DNA of 64,000 nt from Paraburkholderia sp. BL23I1N1 (GCF_003610295.1 NZ_RAPV01000001.1:6882001-6946000); one strand, 5' to 3'. Shown: positions 37,433-46,066, numbered from the stretch's first letter. Numbers and translations: made by a program. Notes: a model not told the origin generated them from the sequence alone.

Positions 37433-38293
37433 TCAGGATTCAACGGTCCTAAGCACGCGGGGGGCGACTCGCTTTGTAGAGGCGGCTGCGACTTCGGGCT
37501 GCGCCGCCTTTGGAGTACGTGCACGCCGGCTGTCTGCCGGATTTGCGGCGATTGCGCGAACGGCAGCATCTCTCGCGTCGTCCAGCCGCGAGGCCGCAAG
37601 GGAAAGCAGTAGTTCGTTGTCCCGCTTGATCGCAGCCTTGTGCAACGCGTGCCAGAATTTTAAAGATGTGCGAACCGATTGAGGCTTAGCCACAAATCCT
37701 AGCCGGACATACCGCAGGGTTCGCAATGAGATGGAGTGCAGGACATCGACCAGAAGCCGGTTGCGGCACAGATCGACCGTGTTGAAATTCAGGAGGAAGC
37801 TTTCCACGGCATAGGCGTCTTCCGACTCCTCGGCCGCCCTGGTTAGCTTGGGCATATGTGCGGTTAGTAACGCCTCGAACTCGGCCGGGCTTTCGCGCGC
37901 CACCTGCTCCAACATCGTGACGTAAAGCACGCTGCGCACCCGGAAAATATCCCGAAGTTCATTCTCGTCGGGTGCCGTAACGATCGCCCCGCGCCTGGCC
38001 TGAAACTCAACCAGGCGGTCCCGCTCCAATATACGCATCGCTTCGCGCACCGGAGCACGGCTGACGTGCAGCACCTCGCTGATATCCTTCTCCAGCAAGC
38101 GTTGCCCCGATTTCACGAGGTCGAGCGTAATGACTCCAGCCAGCCGGGCAGCGATCTGCTCGGCAATCGGCACCGATGCATACGCCCAGTCCTGCCCACG
38201 CAGCACCGCCCGCTCGACTGCCAACATCAGTGAATTCTTGGGCGTCAGGAGCGCGGAAAGATCGGGAAGGTTTTGCGTTTTATTTCGGGCCAT
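37433..38293 (-). CDS. GntR-family regulator (FCD subfamily)
   Basis: A 286-residue GntR regulator. The winged helix-turn-helix lies at about residues 45-110 (EQIAARLAGVITLDLVKSGQ, LHVSRAPVREAMRILERDRL) and an FCD-type effector domain follows. The 35-residue N-terminal extension and the basic, Ala/Pro-rich tail of ~35 residues (TPKAAQPEVAAAS) are longer than usual. FCD regulators normally respond to carboxylates. A TGTCGACA palindrome lies 67 bases upstream of its own start and near its neighbours, suggesting autoregulation and a local regulon. Confidence 0.9.
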   Translation of the reverse strand: MARNKTQNLPDLSALLTPKNSLMLAVERAVLRGQDWAYASVPIAEQIAARLAGVITLDLVKSGQRLLEKDISEVLHVSRAPVREAMRILERDRLVEFQARRGAIVTAPDENELRDIFRVRSVLYVTMLEQVARESPAEFEALLTAHMPKLTRAAEESEDAYAVESFLLNFNTVDLCRNRLLVDVLHSISLRTLRYVRLGFVAKPQSVRTSLKFWHALHKAAIKRDNELLLSLAASRLDDARDAAVRAIAANPADSRRARTPKAAQPEVAAASTKRVAPRVLRTVES

Positions 38294-38356
38294 GGCGGAT
38301 AGCGGAGTGAATTTTCGTCGAATTTAATCCTTTGATCATTATAGTCTCCAGCTTTG

Positions 38357-38371
38357 TAATGTCGACAAAAA
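38357..38371. promoter_or_regulatory. GntR-type operator (site 2), upstream of the GntR gene
   Basis: The core TGTCGACA is at 38360-38367. On the minus strand the site reads TTTTTGTCGACATTA, the same as site 5 at 41.5 kb over 15 bases. It is 67 bases upstream of the GntR start, in the 136-base gap before the dioxygenase stop. Confidence 0.55.
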
Positions 38372-38429
38372 TTCCCTGACCGCCGGCCGGAGCCTGAACA
38401 CCTCGAGCCTCGCGAGGACAGGCAAACTG

Positions 38430-39275
38430 TCAGTATGGTTTATCGCCTTCGATTCCTGCTCGCTCCATCTTCCGCGGAGCAGGCCAATAATCCATTACTG
38501 CGTAGTGCTGCGTTGGCCGGTTGTCCCAGACGGCAATACTGTTCGGTTTCCATCGGAAACGAACCTGATACTCAGGGATCGATGCCTGGCTCTGCAGATA
38601 ACTTAGCAGAAGGCCCGCACCTGGCGTCTTGTCCAAACCGTAACGCACATTTTCAACTGTGTGGTAGTTGATGAAATGCGTCGTGAAACTGCTGACGTAT
38701 AGGATCTTTTCGCCAGTCTCTGGGTGCGTCCGCACGACAGGGTGCTCCACCTCCGGATTCTGCGCCGCCAGTTTTCTTCGCTCCTCCGGGTCCATCGCCG
38801 CACCGAACGAGTGCTCAATGCTGCTCTTTGCTCTCAATCCGTCGATGCGCTTCTTGATCTCCTCTGGTAGTTGCTTATAAGCCTCCACCATGTTGACCCA
38901 GATGGTGTCCCCGCCGACCTCTGGGCACTCGACGCAGCGCAGCACTGCGCCCATAGATGGGTTCGGCCGCCAAAGACCATCACTGTGATAGTTGTTTTCG
39001 TAAGGATTTCTTGCTTCCGATCGATAGATCTGCACGAGACCCGGGTGTTCCGGATCGCTTCCCGCAACTGGATGATCTTCCAGCTTCCCAAAACGGCGCG
39101 CAAAGGAAACTTGCTCTTCCCGAGAGATATCCTGATCTCGAAAGAAGAGGACTCGGTGCTTAAGCAACAGTGCCTTGATTTCTGCGAACAGCGATGCATC
39201 TCGAGACGCATCCCCCAGACTCACACCGGACAGCTCGGCACCAATGCAAGCGGTCAGTCTCTCTACTTTAATCAT
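38430..39275 (-). CDS. TauD/TfdA-family Fe(II)/2-oxoglutarate dioxygenase
   Basis: A 281-residue dioxygenase. The iron ligands are His97 and Asp99 (NNYHSDGLW) and His257 (NRPTQHYAVMDYWPAPRKM), with Arg268 for 2-oxoglutarate. The ATG at 39275 has AGGAG upstream; the open frame reaches 39386 without similarity. TauD-type enzymes hydroxylate sulfonates, sulfates, aryloxy acids or other carboxylates; the substrate is not evident. It is downstream of a TGTCGACA operator and next to the GntR gene. Confidence 0.9.
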   Translation of the reverse strand: MIKVERLTACIGAELSGVSLGDASRDASLFAEIKALLLKHRVLFFRDQDISREEQVSFARRFGKLEDHPVAGSDPEHPGLVQIYRSEARNPYENNYHSDGLWRPNPSMGAVLRCVECPEVGGDTIWVNMVEAYKQLPEEIKKRIDGLRAKSSIEHSFGAAMDPEERRKLAAQNPEVEHPVVRTHPETGEKILYVSSFTTHFINYHTVENVRYGLDKTPGAGLLLSYLQSQASIPEYQVRFRWKPNSIAVWDNRPTQHYAVMDYWPAPRKMERAGIEGDKPY

Positions 39276-39407
39276 GAGTGGTATCTCCTTGTATCTGGCA
39301 GGTATTTCACTAACCCACCCACCGTCGCCGCGTGGCGCCGCAGCGTTACGAAACCGTGAAATATTGTTTGCCCTGCATCTGTACAAACAAGATAGCAGAT
39401 CACTGTA

Positions 39408-39424
39408 TTTATGTCGACATTAAT
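39408..39424. promoter_or_regulatory. GntR-type operator (site 3), upstream of the dioxygenase gene
   Basis: TTTATGTCGACATTAAT, with core TGTCGACA at 39412-39419, lies about 135 bases upstream of the dioxygenase start. It shares 13 contiguous bases (ATGTCGACATTAA plus the next T) with site 4. Confidence 0.55.
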
Positions 39425-39574
39425 TTCCTTATTCACGGACCTGACTGGTCGCGAAATGCGATGGCGGGTTCTGCCAGCCGACCGTGAAGGGTCATGCCTC
39501 GTTTGCAGACGCGAACCAGGTTCAAATCCAGGGGCAAGTCTGCCAATTCGAACAGAACTGGCGCGCGCGCCTCA

Positions 39575-39958
39575 CTACTGGCCGAACGGCCGCTGCACCG
39601 TGAGCTTGCTGGTCACCGACGTCACGCCCTCTACGCCCTTCGCGACCTCGGTGACGGTATTGATCTGCGACGCCTCCGGGACCGTGCCGGTGATCAGCAC
39701 CGCGCCGCCTTTCGCGGTGATACTGATGTCACCCGCGTCGATCTCCTTGCGCTTCGCGAGCGCCGCGTACACCTTGCGTCGCAGCGCACGATTTGCCTGC
39801 CGCGCGGCTTTGGCCGTCATACCGCCAGACGCGGTGACCGCCGCGCTGGCCGTGCCAGCCGATGCCCCCCCTGACGCGCCGTCCTGCGCCCATGCACTGA
39901 TCGACGCCGCGGCGACCACAACGCCGAGTGCCACCCTGAGTCCATTCATCGTTTTCAT
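39575..39958 (-). CDS. BON-domain periplasmic protein
   Basis: A 127-residue protein with a signal peptide (MNGLRVALGVVVAAASISAW, cleavage near AWA-Q), a Gly/Ala/Ser-rich linker and one BON domain (LAKRKEIDAGDISITAKGGA, then VLITGTVPEASQIN). BON domains are thought to bind phospholipid or stabilise the envelope. GGAGAA precedes the ATG at 39958. It starts 28 bases after the porin stop on the same strand, so the two are probably one operon. Confidence 0.87.
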   Translation of the reverse strand: MKTMNGLRVALGVVVAAASISAWAQDGASGGASAGTASAAVTASGGMTAKAARQANRALRRKVYAALAKRKEIDAGDISITAKGGAVLITGTVPEASQINTVTEVAKGVEGVTSVTSKLTVQRPFGQ

Positions 39959-39986
39959 CGTTGTTCTCCGTTTCGATTTCAAATCG

Positions 39987-41108
39987 TCAGAAGCTGTGAC
40001 GCAGACCGATCATCGCGGCCGTGGTCGATACGCCCGGCGCGACGATCTGCCCATACATGATCGTCTGGTTCATCGTCCCGCGGTTCGCGACGTACCCGAC
40101 CTGCGCAGAAACGATAGTGCGCTTCGACAGGCTGTATTCCGCGCCCACCGCGTATTCACTCGAATGGTTCGCCGAGTTGTTGCGGTCCTTCAGGTAGTAG
40201 AAGCCGGACGTGACCTTGAGGAACGGGGTGAACTGATAGCCGAGACCACCCGAAATCATTTCGTAGTCCGCGAGGCTCGTTTTCGACGGATTCTTGCCGA
40301 TCCCGTACGACGCCGACGCCGATACGCCGCGGAACGTGTACTTCGCGCCGAAATAGTAGAAGCGGTTGTTGTCGAGTCCGGTCGGCGCGGCCGTCGCAAG
40401 GTTCGTGTCGTGAGCGTTGTAGTAGACGGCGGACAGATTGAGGCCGTAGTTCGAATATCTGAGCACCGCCGATTCGCGCGTGCCGCCCTGAATCTGGCCC
40501 GGCACGCCGCCCGGCGCGTACTCCAGCGCGACCGACGCACCGTGGAACTTCGGCGTCTGATAGACGAGCGCGTTGCTATCGTACAGCGCGCCGATCGGCA
40601 CGTTCGTGTTGGTCCCGGGCCAGCCGGCGGCCTGATTCAGCCCGAGCCATGCGCCCAGGACGCTACCGAAGTACTGCGCCGCGCGGACGTCGGTATCGGC
40701 CATCGCGTAGATCATCGGCGTGTACTGCCGCCCGGCGTCGAACGTGCCGAACGGTCCGGAGAGGCCGACCGTCGCCTGCTGGTTGAACACCGCGGTACCA
40801 CCCGTTGTGTCGGCCAGCCCTAGCTTGCCGTTGCTGCTGTTGAATACGCCCTGCAGCCTGAAGTTGACCTTGTAGCCACCGCCAATGTCCTCGGTCCCCT
40901 TCATACCCCAGAAGCTCCCATAGAGGCTGCCGTCCTTGAAGCCGTATACGTGCCCGTTGTTGTGGGCGTTCGGCGCGAACATCGACGCCGCCGTGCTTTG
41001 ATAGAACAGGCCCGAATCGATTGCACCGTACAACGTGACCGACGACTGCGCATGCGCCGCGCTGGCGAATACCGCGAGTACCGCTACTCCGCTCCACTTC
41101 AGTTTCAT
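39987..41108 (-). CDS. Gram-negative outer-membrane porin (OmpC-like, Burkholderia type)
   Basis: A 373-residue trimeric-type porin with a signal peptide (KWSGVAVLAVFASAAHAQS) and a mature start SSVTLYGAIDSGLFY. It has alternating beta strands throughout, a PxxG-containing loop region and the terminal phenylalanine of GLRHSF. It would admit small substrates across the outer membrane. Its position behind a TGTCGACA site suggests induction together with the GntR-linked dioxygenase and BKACE genes. Confidence 0.93.
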   Translation of the reverse strand: MKLKWSGVAVLAVFASAAHAQSSVTLYGAIDSGLFYQSTAASMFAPNAHNNGHVYGFKDGSLYGSFWGMKGTEDIGGGYKVNFRLQGVFNSSNGKLGLADTTGGTAVFNQQATVGLSGPFGTFDAGRQYTPMIYAMADTDVRAAQYFGSVLGAWLGLNQAAGWPGTNTNVPIGALYDSNALVYQTPKFHGASVALEYAPGGVPGQIQGGTRESAVLRYSNYGLNLSAVYYNAHDTNLATAAPTGLDNNRFYYFGAKYTFRGVSASASYGIGKNPSKTSLADYEMISGGLGYQFTPFLKVTSGFYYLKDRNNSANHSSEYAVGAEYSLSKRTIVSAQVGYVANRGTMNQTIMYGQIVAPGVSTTAAMIGLRHSF

Positions 41109-41347
41109 TGGCGTCTCCTCCGCTTTTTATGATGACCGGGCAAACCGGGCCGAATGCCTGACCGACCACTTCGCATACGCGCCGCCCAATAACGACGACT
41201 TTCTGCTTCGTCGCGCCCTTTTTTCACGCCTGGCAACTGGTTTTGACGGGATGCGTGACTTGACGATCGCCCCGACGATTCCGGCCTTCCTGCAATGGCC
41301 CGGCTTGCCGACTGAGTACTGACAATGCCGATCATCCTCCAAAATTG

Positions 41348-41364
41348 TTGATGTCGACATTAAT
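41348..41364. promoter_or_regulatory. GntR-type operator (site 4), upstream of the porin gene
   Basis: TTGATGTCGACATTAAT, core TGTCGACA at 41352-41359, lies about 245 bases upstream of the porin start on the other strand. The flanking ATTAAT matches site 3. Confidence 0.5.
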
Positions 41365-41496
41365 ACTTACACTGAGTCGACCGGACAAGCAGAACGGTTG
41401 ACGGTTTCGCGACAAGCGATCACGTTCGGCCCCCAGATTCGCAACGTCGGAGTCAATAGGCGTCTGCCTCATCTGGTGAAAAATTCCACACCTCTA

Positions 41497-41515
41497 TTTT
41501 TGTCGACATTATTAA
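41497..41515. promoter_or_regulatory. GntR-type operator (site 5), facing the BKACE side
   Basis: TTTTTGTCGACATTATTAA, core TGTCGACA at 41501-41508, precedes the plus-strand small gene at 41594, the broken BKACE copy and BKACE copy 2. The interval 41109-41593 otherwise holds no supported gene. Confidence 0.5.
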
Positions 41516-41593
41516 CTTGTGGAGATACACTGCGAATCACAGTGGCCTTGCACTGCCGCGGCCGATGCAAAGTCAATGAACGGAGGAATTCCA

Positions 41594-41812
41594 ATGCGGT
41601 CGACGTTGTCGTTTTCGAAGACATTGGCGAACAAAACTCATGCCGCTCGGCGAATCGCGGCGCGGATTGCTGCAGAGTTTGTCCCGAGAGGAAATCTCAC
41701 TCCAATGACTCATGAAGCGCTTTGCTATGTGTGCATGGTCGGCATGGTGATGCCGACCCACCATGACATCACACAGTGGGATCGGGTCATAACAACAGGA
41801 GGCTCGAACTGA
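41594..41812 (+). CDS. Small protein of unknown function
   Basis: A 72-residue open frame starting MRSTLSFSKTLANKTHAARR, with a strong ribosome site (GGAGGA at 41581-41586, seven bases ahead). The C-terminal half, HEALCYVCMVGMVMPTHHDI, has two cysteines and is fairly hydrophobic. I do not recognise it. It is directly downstream of an operator palindrome and upstream of the BKACE remnant, so it could be a real small gene or the stump of a decayed one. Confidence 0.4.
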   Translation: MRSTLSFSKTLANKTHAARRIAARIAAEFVPRGNLTPMTHEALCYVCMVGMVMPTHHDITQWDRVITTGGSN

Positions 41813-41868
41813 ACGACGACTCCGTCGGTACGCCTGAACGACACAATTCGGGTGGAAAGCGATGAATG

Positions 41869-41910
41869 GCAGCCACGATTTCCGTCGTCGTCGTCGGCAA
41901 TCGTGGCTGC
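41869..41910 (+). repeat. 12-bp perfect hairpin upstream of the BKACE remnant
   Basis: GCAGCCACGATT (41869-41880) and AATCGTGGCTGC (41899-41910) are perfect complements around an 18-base loop made of GTC repeats. It lies about 57 bases past the small gene at 41594, where a terminator or attenuator would be expected. No T-run follows. Confidence 0.45.
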
Positions 41911-42057
41911 GGTAGTCGATGACCCGGCGCTCCTGCGGCAGCGGATGACTGTCATGAAAAGTCAAGTGCCAGGCATGCAATGTAAAGCAGGAAGTGGCGA
42001 CCGGCCAGATGATTCACTGGCCGCCTCAGACACTCAGACAACAACCACGTGAAGAAG

Positions 42058-42343
42058 ATGTACGCGCGTTTCATGGACGATTCTCTGCTGCCTGAAAACC
42101 AGCAGCCGCCGGTCATTCAAGCCGCTCCCTACGGACCGCAATGGCTGCCCAGCGATACGGAGATGTGCAGGTGACTATGGCCGCTCAGGTGCAAAGACAA
42201 TGGACTGCTACAACGCGATCGCCACCGTTTTGCACGTGCAGGTGCGCGAAGCCGACGGCAACGGCTCCAGCCGCATGTTCATGTTCAACGAAATACAGGA
42301 TCGCTTGCGAACCGCCGTGTCGAAGATGCTGCTGCAAATTTGA
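42058..42343 (+). pseudogene. Broken BKACE copy (frameshifted and truncated)
   Basis: An ATG at 42058 opens MYARFMDDSLLPENQQPPVI and continues QAAPYGPQWLPSD, matching the BKACE N-terminus, then stops at a TGA near 42172. From 42200 a second frame continues the family sequence with MDCYNAIATVLHVQVREADG, NGSSRMFMFNE and MLLQI, then a TGA at 42341-42343. The piece between (usually DIPVTMxxQxQKA) is damaged, and everything after about residue 95 is missing. The zinc motif HxHVRE reads HVQVRE, so one metal ligand is lost. It is a different BKACE subtype from the two intact copies. Confidence 0.8.
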
Positions 42344-42406
42344 CTCTAAAGCTTTCCCATTTAGTTCGATATCTTAAATATTCACATTCAAACTTGGAGA
42401 TCCATC

Positions 42407-43465
42407 ATGAACTTCCTTGACGGTCACCTGTATCCTGAGAACCAGCAGCCCCTGATCATTACAGCCGCTCCCTATGCGCCGGGCTGGATTCCCTCTGACT
42501 TCCCGGAAGACATCCCGGTCACAATGGAGGAGCAGATCCAGAAGGCGGTGGATTGCTACGAAGCCGGTGCCACCGTGCTGCATCTGCATGTGCGCGAACC
42601 CAATGGCAAGGGCAGCAAACGCCTGTCCATGTTCAATGAGCTGATCGCCGGGGTGCGCGCCCGCGTGCCGGAAATGGTCATCCAGGTGGGCGGCTCCATC
42701 AGTTTCGCGCCTGAATCCGAGGGCCAGGCCGCCCAATGGCTAAGCGATGACACGCGGCATATGCTGGCCGAACTCGATCCGAAACCCGACCAGGTGACTG
42801 TGACCGTCAACACGACGCAGATGAATGTGACAGAGCATGCCGGTATGGACGACTTCAAGGGGGTTTCGCGAGGATTCCCGCACCTCTATGCAACCTACAA
42901 GGACATGATCGTCCCCTCGAATCCCAGCTGGGCCGAAGAGCACATCCGGCGCCTGACAGCCGCCGGAATCCAAAGTGAGTTTCAGTGCTACAACATCAAC
43001 AGCTTTGAAACGATTGAGCGGATGATTCGCCGTGGCGTGTACAAGGGCCCCCTGGTGATGAACTGGGTGGCTATCAGCGGCGGCATGGATCAGGCGAACA
43101 TCTACAACCTGGCCAACTTCCTGCGTGCCGCGCCCGACGGCGCGGTGGTCACGGTGGAGAGTTCGGTGCTAAATGTGCTGCCCGTGAATATGATCGGCAT
43201 TGCCCTGGGCCTGCATGTGCGGTGCGGCATCGAGGATGTGCTCTGGAATCAGACCCGCACAGGCAAGATGAGCTCCGTCGAGCAGATCAAGCAGTTGGTG
43301 CGTATCGCCGGCGAATTTGGCCGCCCCATCGCGACAGCGCAACAGGCACGAGAGATCATGAAGATTGGGGTCTTCTACGACACGGCGGAAGAGACGCTTC
43401 AGGCGAATGGCTTCGCGCCCAATCGTAACGGCGGCAACCAGGGATTCCTGCGCAAACCGACCTGA
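42407..43465 (+). CDS. Beta-keto acid cleavage enzyme (BKACE), copy 2
   Basis: A 352-residue BKACE nearly collinear with the minus-strand copy at 27023. The zinc ligands His59 and His61 (VLHLHVRE) and the Glu-Asp pair at 276-277 (CGIEDVLW) are kept. GGAG precedes the ATG. The two copies differ in scattered residues and have no length difference, as expected for a duplicated or separately acquired paralogue rather than a recent exact copy. It lies downstream of operator site 5 and upstream of a quinone oxidoreductase. Substrate unknown. Confidence 0.9.
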   Translation: MNFLDGHLYPENQQPLIITAAPYAPGWIPSDFPEDIPVTMEEQIQKAVDCYEAGATVLHLHVREPNGKGSKRLSMFNELIAGVRARVPEMVIQVGGSISFAPESEGQAAQWLSDDTRHMLAELDPKPDQVTVTVNTTQMNVTEHAGMDDFKGVSRGFPHLYATYKDMIVPSNPSWAEEHIRRLTAAGIQSEFQCYNINSFETIERMIRRGVYKGPLVMNWVAISGGMDQANIYNLANFLRAAPDGAVVTVESSVLNVLPVNMIGIALGLHVRCGIEDVLWNQTRTGKMSSVEQIKQLVRIAGEFGRPIATAQQAREIMKIGVFYDTAEETLQANGFAPNRNGGNQGFLRKPT

Positions 43466-43556
43466 AGTCTCCGGGGCGAAAGACATATTAAGGACGAAGT
43501 AAGCGCTAGCGAGCCGCGGGCGAACTGCGGCAATCAATACATAACCGCAACTATCT

Positions 43557-43652
43557 TGCATGGGACCAGAGTAACGAGCTTTGCATGGGACCAGAGTAAC
43601 GCGCTAAAGCGCGAACTCTGGCCGACAGCTAAAGCGCCAACTCTGGTCGACA
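43557..43652. repeat. Compound direct/inverted repeat cluster before the quinone oxidoreductase gene
   Basis: Two copies of TGCATGGGACCAGAGTAACG (43557-43576, 43582-43601) are followed by two abutting 25-base units (43603-43627, 43628-43652) that begin GCTAAAGCGC and contain AACTCTGG, differing at two positions. GACCAGAGT in the first pair is inverted relative to ACTCTGGTC in the last unit, so the array can fold. It ends ten bases before the oxidoreductase start and includes its leader. Confidence 0.65.
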
Positions 43653-43661
43653 GGAGACAAA

Positions 43662-44642
43662 ATGGCGAAAGTCGTTAAATTCTACGAAACCGGCGGTCCC
43701 GAGGTCCTGCGTTTTGAGGACGCTGAAGTTGGAGAGCCGGGACCAGGAGAGGTGCGTGTCCGCCACGTGGCAGTGGGGCTTAACTTTGCCGACACCTACT
43801 TCCGCGGTGGCACCTACGAGGTTCCGCTCCCCAGCGGCCTCGGCAACGAGGCAGCGGGCGTGGTCGAGGCCATCGGTGCCGGCGTGACCCATCTGGCGGT
43901 CGGCGACCGTGTCACCTACACGGGCTTCATCAACACGCTAGGCGCCTACAGTACGGAGCGGCTGATTTCAGCCGCGCCGCTGATCAAGCTGCCGGAGGCC
44001 ATCAGTTGCGAGGCTGCGGCGGCCATGACCATGCGGGGTTTGTCCGCCGCCTACCTGGTACGCCGAATCTATCCTTTCAAGGCGGGCGACGCTGTGCTGC
44101 TGCATGCCGCAGCAGGCGGTGTTGGCCTGATCGTTTCGCAGTGGGCCAAATTGCTCGGGCTGACGGTGATCGGCACGGTTTCGACTGACGCCAAGGCCGA
44201 GGTGGCGCGCACTCACAGCTGCGATCACACGATCAACTACAGTCATGAGGATGTGGCCAAGCGCGTGCGGGAACTCACCAACGGAGTTGGTGTGTCCGTG
44301 GTCTTCGACAGCGTAGGCAAGACCACCTTCATGTCCTCGCTAGACTCCCTCAAGCGCCGCGGCCTGCTGGTCTGCGTCGGCACCGCTTCCGGCAAAATCC
44401 CGCCGTTCGATCCGGCAATTCTGGCTCGCAAGGGCTCCCTGTACGTGACCCGCCCGGGTCTCGCCGACTACATCGCTGATCCGGACGAGAAGGCAGAACT
44501 GGTCGATGAGCTATTCGGCCACGTGGCGGCAGGGCGCATCCGCATCGGGATCAATCAGCGCTATGCCCTGGAAGACGCGGTGCAGGCACATCAGGATCTG
44601 GAGGCTCGAAAAACTACGGGCTCCTCCATTTTCGTGATTTGA
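43662..44642 (+). CDS. NADPH:quinone oxidoreductase (zinc-free MDR family)
   Basis: A 326-residue medium-chain reductase of the Qor/zeta-crystallin type. The N-terminal domain ends GLGNEAAGVVEAIGAGV, and the cofactor motif HAAAGGVGLIVSQWAKLLG is in the middle. No zinc-binding cysteines are seen. The C-terminus SSIFVI is typical. The ATG at 43662 is preceded by AGGAG in the leader formed by the repeat cluster. It may reduce quinones or enoyl-type substrates produced in the neighbouring pathways. Confidence 0.9.
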   Translation: MAKVVKFYETGGPEVLRFEDAEVGEPGPGEVRVRHVAVGLNFADTYFRGGTYEVPLPSGLGNEAAGVVEAIGAGVTHLAVGDRVTYTGFINTLGAYSTERLISAAPLIKLPEAISCEAAAAMTMRGLSAAYLVRRIYPFKAGDAVLLHAAAGGVGLIVSQWAKLLGLTVIGTVSTDAKAEVARTHSCDHTINYSHEDVAKRVRELTNGVGVSVVFDSVGKTTFMSSLDSLKRRGLLVCVGTASGKIPPFDPAILARKGSLYVTRPGLADYIADPDEKAELVDELFGHVAAGRIRIGINQRYALEDAVQAHQDLEARKTTGSSIFVI

Positions 44643-44813
44643 GTGTGTCAGGCTGTTTGGCCTGAAAAAATGTAGCGCAGCGCGTCGCAGAAGAGCGCCG
44701 CGCTCTTACGAGTGGCCGCAGTGACGGACGGCCTTGGCGTTGCCGATCCGCGCCGCCTCGATCGAGTGCGCGACCTGGCCATACGCAATTAACATTTTCA
44801 ACAATCCCTGGCA

Positions 44814-45374
44814 ATGACACCTTCTTCGCCACCCACCATATTGATCGTTCCCGGCCTGCGGGACCACGTCGAAGATCACTGGCAAACGATTCTTGCACGC
44901 AAACTGCCCAACGCGCGCGTGGTGCCGCCGCTGGAACACGACAAGCTGAGCTGCGCGGCAAGGATCGAGGCGCTCGATCAGGCTCTCGCCAGCATCACCG
45001 GTCCCGTGGTGCTCGTGTCGCACAGTGCCGGGGCCATGATCACTGTGCACTGGGCGCAACATCATCGGCGAGAAATCAAAGGCGCGCTGCTCGCCGCGCC
45101 GCCCGATTTCGAAACGCCGCTGCCGGACGGCTATCCGACGCTGGATGCGTTGCGTCAGAACGGCTGGCTGCCCACCCCACGAACCCGGCTACCGTTTCCG
45201 AGCATCGTGGCGGCCAGCACGAACGATCCCCTCGCGCGGATCGAAGAAGTCACACGACTGGCGAGCGCGTGGGGCAGCCGTCTGGTTGACGTCGGCGCTG
45301 TCGGCCATCTCAACCCCGCCTCGGGCTACGGTGAGTGGCCACGCGCTTGGGATTTTGTTGAAGAACTCAGTTGA
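44814..45374 (+). CDS. RBBP9/YdeN-family serine hydrolase
   Basis: A 186-residue alpha/beta hydrolase of the Ser_hydrolase family. The nucleophile Ser71 lies in SHSAG, Asp138 in STNDPLA and His165 in VGHLNPASGYGEW. The N-terminus ILIVPGLRDHVEDHWQ is characteristic. The natural substrate of the family is not established. The 171-base gap before it contains AAGAGCG/CGCTCTT (44691-44707), a small palindrome. Confidence 0.9.
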   Translation: MTPSSPPTILIVPGLRDHVEDHWQTILARKLPNARVVPPLEHDKLSCAARIEALDQALASITGPVVLVSHSAGAMITVHWAQHHRREIKGALLAAPPDFETPLPDGYPTLDALRQNGWLPTPRTRLPFPSIVAASTNDPLARIEEVTRLASAWGSRLVDVGAVGHLNPASGYGEWPRAWDFVEELS

Positions 45375-45472
45375 AAAACAGCGGAGACGAGTCCAAACAT
45401 TTGCTCCATCGCCTGTGAGCAAGAACGGACGACGTGCGCCGCGAAGATCGCTGCACAACTAACCCAAAAGCT

Positions 45473-46066
45473 TCACGCGAGGCGCCCGCCATTCCGTCCC
45501 AGCGCCTTGCTGGCGGCCATCGAGACAACGCGGGTGCGCTTGACAGCGGCGCCTCGACCGCCTGATGCCGAACCGCGCCGCCTTGCCCGCGCCTGCTGGC
45601 TGGAAAACGCTGGTGCCATGGACGAAACAACATCCGGGCGAGGCGCGTGAATTGAGGCATCGGACTGCCCCGACATCGGCCACTGCGCGGGTCGAACCTT
45701 GAATAGATCCGCCTGCAAATCGTTCGCACCGTCGTGGACGGAGGGCAGATAGACGGTTGACGACACCTCTTTCAAACTTGCCGCCGCGTCGACGCCAGCT
45801 TGCAGTTCACCAGCATGCTGGCGCACGGCACGGTCGACGGTACCCTGCATATTGGTCACTGCCAGTTCGATACCGTCTTTCATCTTGCGCAGTTCTTCGA
45901 TCCTGATCTGCCGGTCTACTTCCGCCCGCACGCCATTCAGGTAACGTTGCGCGCGCCCCAGTAACGCGCCGGCGGTGCGCGCAACACGGGGAAGTCGTTC
46001 CGGACCGAGCACAACCAGTGCAACCGTGCCGATGACGGCCATTTTGGAAATGTCGATGTCAAACAT
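45473..46066 (-). CDS. tatB: Sec-independent translocase protein TatB
   Basis: A 197-residue TatB. The N-terminal membrane anchor MFDIDISKMAVIGTVALVVL is followed by GPERLPRVARTAG, the diagnostic hinge, then an amphipathic helix and a long polar tail that ends in a basic stretch. GGAGGGA precedes the ATG at 46066. It follows tatA by 46 bases. No tatC is present in the window, so the pair would need a TatC encoded elsewhere. Confidence 0.88.
   Translation of the reverse strand: MFDIDISKMAVIGTVALVVLGPERLPRVARTAGALLGRAQRYLNGVRAEVDRQIRIEELRKMKDGIELAVTNMQGTVDRAVRQHAGELQAGVDAAASLKEVSSTVYLPSVHDGANDLQADLFKVRPAQWPMSGQSDASIHAPRPDVVSSMAPAFSSQQARARRRGSASGGRGAAVKRTRVVSMAASKALGRNGGRLA

Noticed and set aside
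39411..40823. A 470-codon plus-strand open frame
   Set aside because: It is antisense to the BON-domain and porin genes, both of which have signal peptides and family motifs; the translation is Arg-rich and shows no domain.
44651..44672. CAGGC/GCCTG hairpin followed by six A
   Set aside because: On the plus strand it is followed by A rather than T, and on the minus strand the T-run would precede the stem, so it does not fit a rho-independent terminator.
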